Origin: Actinostola sp. cb2023
Taxonomy: Eukaryota > Cnidaria > Anthozoa > Actiniaria > Actinostolidae
Direction of reading: 5' to 3'
NCBI GenBank assembly: GCA_033675265.1
Contig: JAUJYZ010000630.1
Span: 1-64,000 of the forward strand
DNA: 64,000 nt
This document shows positions 38,740 to 51,200 of the stretch, piece after piece. A program made the translations under genes and the position numbers. The notes under the pieces were generated by a model. It did no database searches, was not told where the DNA came from, and saw only the letters and a list, made by a program, of their open reading frames with translations. Every line of letters starts with the position of its first letter. The first letter of the stretch is position 1.

Positions 38740-39097
38740 CGCCCTAAATTTTGTTTTTACTTTGAATTTTGCAAGCTAAGTTCCAAGAAATCAAGCCGGA
38801 AGTCTGCTAACTTCACAAAGATTTGTTTAGTGTGACGTGAGGTACTGGTAACGAGGATTACAATTTCTTTACCATGTGGGGAGGACTGAAAATTCCTTTT
38901 ATAAATTCAGAATTATACGCAAAGAACTGCAATAAAACTCAAAGAAGATGATTAAAAATTAAATAGTAGTTTCAATTGTAATTGACAAAAGCATTAATGT
39001 TTTCAAATCATTATAATTTATTATTTTAGAAACTTATTTTATAACAGTGATTTAGCCCTCTCCCTGTGGGTAAGTTTTTGACCACATTGTAAGCAAT
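38740..39097. promoter_or_regulatory. Head-to-head promoter region between ZnF-UBP/ARH and APEX2 genes
   Basis: Only 358 bp separate the two start codons on opposite strands. A CRE-like TGACGTGA lies at about 38833. No TATA box is placed convincingly for either gene. The compact divergent layout suggests a shared bidirectional promoter. Confidence 0.5.
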
Positions 39098-42000
39098 ATG
39101 GCGGACGATGAAGTAAAGATTATGACATGGAATATCAACGGTATTAGGGCTGTAACTAGAGAAAAGAGCTTAAAGATATTTCTAGACGAGCTGGATGTGG
39201 ATATAATATGCTTTCAAGAAACGAAAATAACACGTTAGTATCTGCAGTAAACTGACCCTCCAGGCACTGTGGCAGAAGTGTAGACTTGTTGTTGTGATGA
39301 TCGATCGTTGTATCCATCTGTTCCCGCGTTTGATTACGATAAGTGATACACCACTTATGTTTGTCGTAGGTGACATGCTAGAGGAGTCGATATGCAGCGT
39401 GGAGGGATACAATGCTTATTTCAGTTTCTCAAGATTAAAGACAGGATATTCAGGTACAGTAAGTTACATTATGTACATGCTTATACGTACATGTATGGTT
39501 AAATAAACTAACCTACCTATCTAGATAACCAACTCATCATAACTCTACCATTTAGTGTGAGTGTGCAGCTGATCCTAACTTTAATTATTGGGTTCCTAGC
39601 TGTGGCGTATTTCACAGTGACTTTATGCACCTGTCAATGTAAACCCCCGCCCCCCCCAACCCCGGGAATTAGGCGGGGATTGGGTTTTTCTGTTTCTAAT
39701 GAGTACTAATACACCACTATGCGGGGCATTTCATTGTACTCTAATGCCCCGCTCTTTGTTGGATTATACTAAAAAATACATTTACTGGCAAACATGTTTT
39801 CTTTTTTCATATTTTTCTTTTTCTTTTCTTCCCTGATGTAGATACTGTGGACAAAAGAAAACCAGTTTTTATGAAGTAGACAATTTGTTTAGAATTTTTA
39901 AATAGAATACAATATTATTGATGCCCAAAAAGAAGACATATATAGTATCATCTCAAATAATTTCTGATACATCAGTAATAATATAATAAGTTCGAAAAAA
40001 ACTTGAAGTGTCAGTCACGGTTCGAGTGTCCATTTGTCCAGTTGTAACACATAATTTTAATTTGCAATATTCGATCAAAACACAATCCTAGATACTTCAA
40101 GATCATCTATGAAGCCTTCTGCGGCTGGAATAATAACGTATTTTCAAACAAACAATGAAATACATACCTTGCTTGACTGATTGCACGAGGTCAAATGAGC
40201 CAAACCGGTCAGCGGTTTTTATGTCTAACCCGACCCAATCCCCACTCAGATTTCCGGATGGTGGCCAAACACGGCTAATGCTCCGCTTACCGAGGAATGA
40301 TTTTGTGCTGAATACCCCGCTAATCCTCGCATCGCCCCGGGGTTGGGGGGGCGGGGGTTTGCATTGACAGGTGCATTATAATACCGTAAGCCTCTTGTGC
40401 TTGTGCTTTATATGCCTGCTGGCCTACGCCACTAGTGAAAACCATCCTTTGAATGGATGAATGAATGGATGAATGAATATACTTTATTTAATGAGGATAG
40501 CATGTGGCAGTTTGTATAAACTGATGACCATTTGCTTGTAATACCTGCTCATGAGAAACATAAGCTTAACTGCAGTAAGTGAACACATCTGTGAGTCTAG
40601 GAAGCCTATGGAATGAACAACAGCAACAGCAAAGAAGTGCAACTTGATGAAGTCATGTGCTTCACTTTGTCCTGCAGGAGTGGCTACCTTTTGTAGAGAT
40701 TCTATGACACCATGTGCTGCAGAGGAAGGTCTAACAGCAACATTAACAGCGGAACCTACCATAGGTTGCTATGGTAACACAGATTGCTTCAGCCCTGATC
40801 AGCTGACTAGTCTAGACAAGGAGGGTCGTGCTGTATTAACAGAACATGAGCTAGACAGTGGTGATAAAGTAGTCATAATAAATGTCTATTGCCCAAGAGC
40901 CGATCCAGATAACGAAGAGAGGATGGAGTTTAAGATGCAGTATTATAACCTTCTACAGATAAGAGTTGAAGCTCTGCTTGAATCTGGCAGGTTAGTTTTA
41001 TTTTATTCATCCTTGCTCTCGGCCCGTGGGTCCTCATTGGAGTAGGTCAACCACGCATACAATCCAACACTATCTTCTATACCTGTACTTAGTAGTCCTT
41101 GCTCTCGGCACATGGGTCCTCAATGGAGTATAGGTCAACCACACACTTTATCCAACACATTGTTATATACCAGTACTTACATGTAGTAGTCCTTGCTCTC
41201 GGCACATGGGTCCTCAATGGAGTATAGGTCAACCACACACGTTATCCAACACATTGTTATATACCAGTACTTACATGTAGTAGTCCTTGCTCTTCGTCCC
41301 TTGGCTCCTCAATGGAGTATATAGGTCAACCATGCATGCACACCATCCAACACGTTCTTATATACATGTACCTGTACTTTAGTAGTCATTATAAACTAAC
41401 TATGATATAATGTGCGCTCAGATTTGCCAAAGGATGTGCATCTGTGTGCTCTCGTAGCATGCACATGCATATGAGCGAACATTTTTGTAACAGACAAAAT
41501 TGAAATCATAATTATATAATTGTATTTTATAAAAGTATGCTTCGAGCTTCTCATTTAGAACACTTCTCTCGTCTTCTTCCAATTCCTGCATGCTTCTATA
41601 ACTCCATAAAGTGTGCTGCCTCGTTTTCTATTTCTTCACTCATTAGTAGTTCTAATGTGACCATCTGCTAGCAATCTCTCCATTATTAATACCTACTGAT
41701 GCTTCGATATTTAATGACACAAACAGTTGTCTTTCAATCCCTACTTCAGTAGATACAATTCCTGGCTATAATTCTTTATCAGACTTTAAACTACAATCAT
41801 ATAATGTTTTATTAAATTTCAGACATGTCATTTTGCTTGGGAGATCTCAACGTGACACATAAACCCATTGATCACTGTAACCCTGGGGAATTGGTAAGAA
41901 TTGAATGGTTTGATAATAGATTAGTTACTAGCTGGTGACAGATTGAATGAATGAATGGATGGGTGGATGGATGGATGGATAAAGGGATAAATAAGGGACA

Positions 42001-43247
42001 GATGGACTTGCTGGTGGACAAATGGACACAGTCACTAACAAACATGATTGAGCAGTCTGTATCTCTTTTGCTCTGTGAGCTTTGTAAAGCGCATATGAAT
42101 ATATAAACATTGAAAAGTGCGTTATATAAACCGTGATACATGCTTTCTTTTTTCTAATCTATCATACATAATATTGTTGCAGAAATCCTACACTACTCAC
42201 CCAAGTAGAATCTGGATGAACCAGTTTGTCAAGGAAATCACTGTAAAGAACATAACATGGAACTCTGATGACCAGAATGACAAGATACCAACTAATGGCG
42301 ATGAAAGAAATGGAGAACAACAAGTTTCATTAAGCGGGACGTTGGTGGATTCGTTCCGATACACTCACTTAAACCAAAAAGATGCTTACACAAACTGGTG
42401 TACTTCAACAGGCGCAAGGCAAACTAACTACGGCAAAAGGTTAGATTATATATTAGCAGACATTCTTTTGATCAAGCAGAAGTTTAAAAACTGTATAATC
42501 CGACCAGAGGTCGAGGGGTCCGACCACTGTCCGGTCGTCGCTTATCTTAAAGGGCAGATTTCCCCCGCCAAAAGACCGCCCGCCTTGTGTACAAGATTTA
42601 TGCCCGAGTTTATTGGAAAGCAGCAGAAACTTGCGTCGTATTTTACTAAGAAAGCAGTTGACAAGCCTTTGCTTCAAAACAAGGGGGAAGAAAAGTCGAG
42701 CCGGGAAAGTTTACAAGTAACCACAGCCCGTGTAAAAAGGACGAATAACTTTGGTACGCATCCCCAAGCAAAACGCGTCAAGACTTCACAGCCTCGAAAA
42801 CAAAACAATCTATTGCAATTTTTTGGAAAGAAATCAAACGATTCAGTCGTTTCTTGTGACGACGAGAAAGCAAGCGAATCACTTCCTAACAGTGGCTCCA
42901 GCTCTGATACCAAGTTCAGTGGCAGCGATTCTCAAGATTCGGCCACATCCGGTTCACCGTCGACTACTCCCGAGTGTTACGAAAATAGCACCGACTGTAA
43001 AACTTCTTCCGAATCTCTTACGAAGGCCGCCGATCAACATCGCCAAGCCGAAGTGGCTTTGTGGAAAAACATATTAAAGGGACCACCACCTGCACCTTTG
43101 TGTCCCGGCCACAATGAGCTATGTGTTTTAAGGACTGTTAAGAAAAAGGGCCCTAATTATGGACGTCAGTTCCATTGCTGTGCGAGGCCCGAGGGACATA
43201 GTTCTAATAAAGAGGCGCGTTGTAAGTTCTTTAAGTGGACAAAGTAA
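39098..43247 (+). CDS. APEX2: AP endonuclease 2-like DNA repair nuclease (frameshift in exon 4)
   Basis: Exons: 39098-39233 (ATGGCGGACGATG), 39370-39453, 40678-40990, 41823-41893, 42183-43247 (TAA). This is an exonuclease/endonuclease/phosphatase-fold enzyme that cleaves abasic sites and removes 3' blocks in the nucleus. Motifs in order: KIMTWNINGIRAV, CFQETKI, VIINVYCPRAD, GDLNVTHKPIDHC, DSFRYTHLNQKDAYTNWC, TGARQTNYGKRLDYILAD and the catalytic SDHCPV. The tail has two PCNA-binding-like segments (QQKLASYF and NNLLQFFGKK) and a C-terminal GRF zinc finger (CPGHNELCVLRTVKKKGPNYGRQFHCC...CKFFKW), the signature that separates APEX2 from APEX1. Exon 4 has one extra G in GGG at 41839-41841: the frame entering it reads HVILLG, the frame leaving it reads GDLN. 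This is either an assembly homopolymer error or a disabling mutation. Convergent with the cadherin gene, 613 bp between stops. Confidence 0.92.
39622..40380. repeat. ~760-bp inverted-end element in APEX2 intron 2
   Basis: TTATGCACCTGTCAATGTAA then a CCCCCGCCCC run, answered by GGGGCGGGGG and TTTGCATTGACAGGTGCATT. No transposase frame seen. Confidence 0.8.
41010..41370. repeat. ~120-bp tandem repeat in APEX2 intron 3
   Basis: Three to four imperfect units containing CCTTGCTCTCGGCACATGGG and GTATAGGTCAACCACAC, beginning about 20 bp after the donor. Confidence 0.85.
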
Positions 43248-43860
43248 CGAGTGAAATTAGAAACGATTTTATTCATATAAATTTAGTAATAAAATTACAT
43301 CCATGTTTATGTACAATAGCAGAGTATATTGTTAGTATTGAAATGCGCGCGTACAGCATCGTGGCAGACTCGCAATGAATCATGGGAAGGACGAACTTCC
43401 CATAGTTCTTTGCGAGAAATGTTTTTTTTTTAAATTTGAACTATCACTGGATTCTAGTGGGTCCATCAATCTTGTACATGAACACGTGATTGTACAAATC
43501 AATAACAAAACAACTTGTTCATAAAAAAGTCAGATTGGTCGTCATGGTAACGCACGTGCGATACTGATATAATACTGTGCCAATAATAGTAATATGCGCC
43601 TAGCTAAAAGTGGTCTATATTATTCAAGTGAGTTTTCTTCGTTGTTGTGTATCATTAGGTTCTAGAATAACACACCTCATTAGTTCATCATTTTGCAAAT
43701 GAATTCTTTGTATATTTTAGGCAACGATCCTTTCATAGGATATTTAGTTCAATTCCGTGGGTTTTTGAATTAAGGTTAAAAATGTCTAAGAGATCTGTTT
43801 GGTCCTTGCTCTACATAGCGCATTGTTATATAGGTAAGTTCTTCTATATACTATTAGTAT

Positions 43861-44205
43861 CTAAACCAATGTTTTATCCCAGCCGTTCGTCAGCACTACA
43901 TCCGGGACATCACCTCCAAATTCAATTGGCGTCACTTGAAAATGCTCAATGACGTCACTGATCGAGTCGAACTCCAGCGAGAGAGGCATGCTGCCAAACT
44001 GGACCTCGAACTGATCCTTGCTTGTGTGTTTGATCAATAGGTGTCTGTGATCTGGTCCCCCATTGGGACCTTTTACTGTAAGTACGTATTCCTCGCTCTG
44101 GATTCCTTTACGTACCAGGAATGTCCCTACAGGGACCTTATTATCAAGGAGCATTTCTGCCTCGATTGGAGCTATTTTGTCGTAGTAATAAGGTGCCTCG
44201 TGCAG
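43861..44205 (-). other. SH2-domain exon of the cadherin receptor
   Basis: The last exon encodes 114 residues and TAG. It opens [17 protein letters not shown], then GTFLVRKG carries the FLVR arginine that binds phosphotyrosine, followed by [41 protein letters not shown]. This order matches an SH2 fold from helix A through the BG region. It ends shortly after the domain (NGWDKTLV), so SH2 is C-terminal. Acceptor is TCCACAG before CTGCACGAG. The YYY cluster just before the domain is a possible phosphorylation site. Confidence 0.9.
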
Positions 44206-45246
44206 CTGTGGAGCCAAAAATAACTTTACTGATAAATACAAAAACAACTTGTCATACAAGTATCAAGACTTCCGGTACGCGCGCAATGCATTGTGAGATT
44301 ATTACAAAGGAAAAGTGAGCACCAAGTGAGCAAAAACATAGCTTGGGCTCCCTGTGTCTAGAATTGGTGCTCACTTTGTAATACAGTAATCTTATAATTC
44401 ATATATTGCGCGCGTAACGAAAGTCTGGAACTCTTGATGCTTGTATTTTAATATAGTTTTTGTTCTTTGCGTCCCCTTCAGCACTGTCCTCAAGGGTGTG
44501 TAACTCAAACTTAGCTCATGTCACACAGAGTAGTGTATACAGTCGAACCTCCCGTAAGCGACCAACCAAAATGTCAAGCTTTGTGGTCGCTTACGAGAGG
44601 CGGTCGCTTACGAGAGGTTCCAACTATAGTGATTTGACTTGGAACTAAACTTTTGGTATTTTGGAAAAATGGTCGCGCTTAGGAGAGGTGGTCGCTTACG
44701 AGAGGTGGTCGCTTACGAGAGTGGTCGCAACCGGAGGTTCAACTGTGTATTGTTTTCTTACCGCTGTAAGTGATTTAGGTGTCGTATTCTTCATTGGTAT
44801 ATTGACTTCCACCATAAAGTCGCCTTCTCCATCATCGTACATGGAATCTGTGTAGGCTTGATTGATGAACTTTTTCTCAGACCTCGCGATATCTTTGTTG
44901 GATACATTACGCTGTAGCATTTGTTTACGACTGTCACCACGACTAAGGACTGCTCTGTCTCCTACGGGGATTAAGCTTTGCTTGCCTTTGCGTCTGTGGC
45001 GAGAAAATACACAGTGGTATTAATATATTAATGAATATAATTCTGTTTGATTTGGAATCAAAATAATGGAGTGAATGAACTGAAACAAACTGATAGTGTT
45101 TTTTCGACGATCCAGGGTCATACACAGCACAGGGGGGAGGGGGGGGGGACAGTGACCCCCCCCCCCCCCCCCTAGCAAGGCGAAAAAGATACCAAGAAGT
45201 ATTGAGAACTGTACTATTTTTTTTTTTTTTTTGCTGTTAAATACGT

Positions 45247-45280
<34 letters not shown>

Positions 45281-48200
45281 TGAATGTTGGGTTATGTAGG
45301 GCCGTGTCATACCTTTGGTGGTACACATAGCCAGCTACAATCCCTACTGCAGCGATGACTATTATCGCCAATGCTACCAAGCCTACAATTAAGCCTACAT
45401 TGGCCTTCTTTCCACCTGTGAGTGAATTATAAGAAGATCGTGTTAAACACACAACACCATTAATACTACTGTAACATCTTACTCTGGTTAAAAACGCCCT
45501 GCTAACTAAGCGTGCTTCAGTCCATTTTAGTGGACAGATCGGCTACAAACCGGTTACAGACCGGTTACAGACCGGCCAGTTCGGCCAAACGGAAAGCGCT
45601 CCTAACACATTTGACTAATTGGCGGGCTTCCTGTGGCGAACTGTTGCGGTTACCACAGGGAGCCCATCTAGAGAGAAAAAGATCTGACAAGAAGTCTGAT
45701 TCTATTGATACGTACCTTTGATCGTACTGGAATTTCCTTGAACTGAAAAGAACAGAAATTGATCAGCTTAATTGAATTACTGAAGGAACAACTCATTAAT
45801 TTACCCTAAAAACCTGGACTGAATTCCCCGCACAACATACATACACGCGGGCATACACAGAGGAGATCGAACATATCGCGGGCATACACAGAGGAGATCG
45901 AACATACACGCGGGCATACACAGAGGAGATCGAACATACACGCGGGCATACACAGAGGAGATCGAACATACACGCGGGCATACACAGAGGAGATCGAACA
46001 TACACGCGGGCATACACAGAGGAGATCGAACATATCGCGGGCATACACAGAGGAGATCGAACATACACGCGGGCATACACAGAGGAGATCGAACATACAC
46101 GCGGGCATACACAGAGGAGATCGAACATACACGCGGGCATACACAGAGGAGATCGAACATACACGCGGGCTCATGCAGCTACAAATTGTGATGACATGGC
46201 GTCATTTATATGATATGGCATTTAATATAGCGCTTATACATAAATGCTCTGCGCTTTACAATAAAGTGTTTTTGTCACACCGCTAGCTATTAAAGGCGCA
46301 ATTTGCAGCCACACGGCTCAATCATGACAGAAGTTAGTGAGATAGTGAGATAGTGAGATAGTGTGTGAGTAACTGGGTGTAGTCACGCGTTACGTTATTC
46401 AATTCCTATTGTACTGTCACCGTGAGCTGTAGTGTTTCTAGTGAATATTTTCTTACCTCGTTTTGCCGTTACAAATTCTATTCCTTGTTTTCCCATTTGT
46501 TGTTGAAAGCCTTCGCTCTGCAGTCGAGCTATCACGTCGTTACCTTCGATGTCTTTATTAGAACGATCTCGTGCGAACAGTCTGATCTTAACCCTGCAGC
46601 AGAGAAACGAATTAATAATAACCTAATCGATAATTGATCGTCGTTTGATAATCAGGGTCTCTTCAAACAAATCGATAATTGATCGTCAGTTTAATGATTT
46701 CAATAGCAAATCGATAATTGATCGTAGTTTAATGAATGTCATGGTGTCGATGTTTCAATAACAAATCGATTATTGATCGTCAGCTTAATGATAGCAAATC
46801 GATAAATGATTGTCGTTTAATGATTGCCATGGTGTCGATGTTTCAATAACAAATCGATAATTGATCGTCGTGTAATGATTGTCATGGTGTCGAATAACAA
46901 ATCGATAATTGATCGTCCTACCTCATAGGTGACAATGGTGGGTACGTGGTAGGTGGTATAGGAGTCGTCAAGGCAGCCCCAGTACCACAGCTCTTGCTTT
47001 TACGTCCTCTAAACAGCAGCCCACATACGAATTCAATCGACTCCTTTGGATCGACATTCAACTCTTCTGGACACAGAAGAACGAACTGCACTACTCTGTC
47101 TTTGAACGATGTTATGCGTACAATACAAGAACCATAGTCAGGTCCTCTGGTGTTTCTTTTTCGTCTTTTCTGAAGATAAACAAAGAGTAGTTAGTAGTTG
47201 TACTTGTTACAACTACAAGATATCGTGTTGTGTTGCCTTGGTAACCAATCCACGTGCAAAGAGCAAAAGATTGTCAATGGGATTAAAAAAGCGTCTATCA
47301 GAACCAACCATGCAACTATCCAATTAATCGAACCGACCGACCCTACCGAACACCCAACCAACCACTAAACTATCCATTCACCCACCCACTGATCCACCAA
47401 CCGACCCACTCGCCGAAACACCCACCGAAACACCACCCGAAAAAACAACCGACAAACCAACCGGCGTCCCATCCACCGAAACACCCACCAACTGACAAAC
47501 AAGCCGACCCACCAACCAAACAAGAACACAAACAAGGGAAAACCAACAAGAATATAGAGTCGTTTTCGTATGAGTGCGAAGTAGTTACGGTACGGTTCGT
47601 GCCGTGTAGTGACGGTATGGCGCCATCCGATGGTATCCAAGCATTCTGATTGGTTGTGAAATGATTTCGTGCGCTGTGATTGGTTGAATACAATGTGTTC
47701 TATTCCGTACCGTGATCGTAACTCCGTACTGTAAGTTTCCACTCATACGAAAACGACTCTAATGACTTGGCTTCATAAAACTTACTGAATTGACGTCGTT
47801 AGTGTTTGGTGCCGATTTAATCATTCCTTCGATCTCTCTTTCCAAGTCAAAACTTTTGCTTTCATCGATAATTTCTTTGTGGATCATGACGATCTGATTA
47901 CTTTCATGGATACACTTGTAGCCACTGTTGTCCATCTCAGACAGAACACACAGCTCACTCGCATTACACGGGCCTCCTGCGCATGCGTCTTTCCTTAGAT
48001 GACAGTTTTTACCGGTGAAGTTTGTCGGGCATGCGCACTCGTATGTTCCAATTTTGTTTTTACACTTGCCGTTCAGACAAGGAGCTGGGGACAAGAATGC
48101 GTTAACTTGTTAGCTGAGGTGATTCTGAATCAGAAACTGACTGACTGACTGACTGACTGGCTGTCTGACTGATTGTCTGACTGACTGACTACTGACTGTC

Positions 48201-51200
48201 TGGCTGACTACTGACTGACTGACTTACCGACTGACTGCATGACTGGCTGTCTGACTGACTGTCTGGCTGACTACTGACTGACCAGCTGACTGACTGACCG
48301 GCTGACTGACTGACTGACTGACTGACCGACTGACCGACTGGCTGAATGACTGACTGGCTGAATGACTGACTGAAAGACCGCAGTGAAAGAGTAACTGACT
48401 AACCTCTTAGACATTCATTGACGTCAATACTACACTGCTTCCCAGTCCATCCCGGTGGACACACACACGTGTAGGTACCAGTCCCCTGTTGTTCGCACAC
48501 GCCGCCATTGTTACAATTATTACAGGGGTCTGGTTTGCACATTCCTTCTGCAGAGACGTTAGTGAAGATCGCTTCTGCCTCGACCACTTTATTTAATAAT
48601 GCCTACAAGCAAAGGAAACAATGAAAGTTAGAAGGGGAAAAAAGAAATCATGGCCATACCCCAGCTTCCATTTATGTATGTTTGTATGTATGTTTTTATT
48701 TTATTATTTTATTAATGTTCACTTGCCTTGAAACTCTTGATATCAAAGATATGACATCGCTTGTCAGGGTGTGGCTTACTGACGGAGATTTCTAAGTCGA
48801 CCAAAGCTTGTTGAGCTGTTGGAATAAAACAACTGTCTGGATTAAATAAGTGTCAGTGGCGTTAAGCAACAAGTCACGATTACCGCACGACCACATTACG
48901 ATTACCGCACGACCATATCACGATTACCGCACGGCCATATCACGATTACCGCACGGCCATATCACGGTTACCGCACGGTCATAGCACGATTACCGCACGG
49001 CCATATCACGGTTACCACACGGCCATATCACGGTTACCACACGGCCATATCACGATTACCGCACGGCCATGTCACGATTACCGCACGACCACATCACGAT
49101 TACCGCACGGTCATATCACGATTACCGCACGGCCATATCACGATTAACGCACGGCTATGTCACGATTACCGCACGGCCATGTCACGTTTACCGCACGACC
49201 ACATCACGATTACCGCACGGTCATATCACGATTACCGCACGGCCATATCACGATTAACGCACGGCTATGTCACGATTACCGCACGGCCATGTCACGATTA
49301 CCGCACGGCCATATCACGATTACCGCACGGCCATATCACGAAGAAAACTCGAAAGTAATACGTACCATACACTTTTAGAAACGCGGATTTTGACCAAACT
49401 TGGCCATTCTTTGCAGCATTGGTGACTAGACAGGTATACCACGCCTCGTCCTGTGGAATGGCCTTGTCTAGGATCAGCTTAGGTTGGTTCGTTGGATCGA
49501 TGCCATCGCTTGGTGGTAGGAACTCGTCATTTTTGTACCATTGATAGCTTGGTTCTGGGTCGCCTTTAGCCAGACATTCTAGAGTAGTTGTTCCTTCTAA
49601 CGACACTGATGAATTCTCTGGATGAACGATTACCACTGGGACATCTAGAATTGATCACAGTTTACAAACACACGTTAAGAATTCCTTTTTTGCCAATACA
49701 ATACAATACCGTACAATATCTTTTATTTATACATTGAATCATACAATTTTTAACAAAACTGCAGACACTCGACTGCACAGAATGGGTGATTGCAGCGTAT
49801 GTCCACATCTGGTATTCATTGCGCGCAATATGGCAAGGGCAGCTAGGGTCAAATTCTAATCGCGCGCGCAAAGCACAACAACCGCTGACCAACACAAACG
49901 CAGGCACGAAAGCTCCCCAAGGGAGACGAGAAACCTATCATGTACAATTCAATTGCGTTAAGAATTCCTTGCGTTAAATTCGTTGCGCGCAATATGGCAA
50001 TGGCAGCTAGGGTCAAATTCTAATTAGAAATGGCGCGCAAAGCACGACAACCGCTGACCAACACAACCGCAGGCACGACATTAACATTACGACAGAGCAT
50101 TTCGTAGACGTACCGTAAACAGTCAGCGTAGCCGGGCTGGACTGTATAACACCTGCATCACTACTCGCTAGACACGAATAGCTGCCTTCATCTTCCTGGC
50201 TTAGTCGCTTGATAGAGTAAGTCCCGTTAGGAGACCAGCTTGTGATGGATCGACCATTTAACATCCATCGGTAGTTAGGGTTATTGGTGTTACCCTTCGC
50301 TGAACACTTGAGCTGAAAAGCAATAGATTGATATCACTATTATATGTAATACTTGTAGCGTCACAGGGTTTATCAGCAAGAGTGGGTTACCTGTGTCAAG
50401 ACCACCACAGGCAACCCACTAGCCGAAAATACCCTGCTTCCAAAACCGCCGTGAATGAGGCTACGTGTAGATTAGCAACAACTCAAATAAGTATCATACA
50501 TGTTCAATACTGCTACCGGATTCCGGTGGCTGAAAAGTTTTCCCAGTCGATCTGTTGGCCACAGGCAACCCATCTTTTATAGCCTGCGTAGCCTGCATCT
50601 CCCCTCCCCACCCCTCTCCCCACAGGAAACCCATGTTCATTCAGTAATAAGTCATAAAAGATAAGATACTTGGATTAGATATTTCTATTACCTTGTGAGA
50701 GAGTCCAGAGTTAACAGTACTTGATGCAGGAGTTTCATCGAATCTACAAAGTGTCTTGGTCGATATCTTGCCGTGTTGTGTTACGTCAAACACCATGGCC
50801 TCACAAGCCATACTACGCAATGTAAAACACGTTAAATAGTGCTGTAATATTCAATCCATTGTACAGAGAAACATGGCGGACCAGTCATTGTACCACAATC
50901 CTTTGCGCGCATAGTAGGTAAGTAATATATAAATAACCTTTATTTAGACAGGGTAGCCTATTCAGCTAAAAAGCTGGTATCCATAGGGGCCCTGTATATA
51001 TAAATCTATACAAAATTATAATATGTGTAAAGCTGTTATTTGTCTTATTATATTATTATGTTTGTAGATGTGAGTAGCATTGATTTAGGTTCGCAAAGGA
51101 TTGTGGTAAATATAGAGTCGCCATCTTGTTCTTGTTCAGTGGATTCATTGATTTCTTTCAATTCTATATTTGTAAACTTATATAAGATGTAAATACCAAA

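Larger units (their letters stand above)
46922..48602 (-). other. EGF domains and RRKR-containing juxtamembrane exons
   Basis: Exon 48404-48602 has one EGF ([15 protein letters not shown]...[12 protein letters not shown]) ending DVNECLR. Exon 47786-48084 continues [20 protein letters not shown]...NFTGKNC. Exon 46922-47169 starts KRRKRNTRG, a furin-like RXKR motif in the extracellular stalk, then a Cys-containing segment of no recognised fold. Exon 46457-46593 adds [19 protein letters not shown]. The stalk could be a proteolytic or autoproteolytic region; this is inference. Confidence 0.75.

Noticed and set aside
45796..46174. Three 120-codon frames of [11 protein letters not shown] repeats
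   Set aside because: 32-bp minisatellite open in every minus frame.
48880..49343. Possible CRISPR-like array of regular 22-bp repeats
   Set aside because: Units are directly adjacent with no unique spacers, in an animal intron: an ordinary minisatellite.
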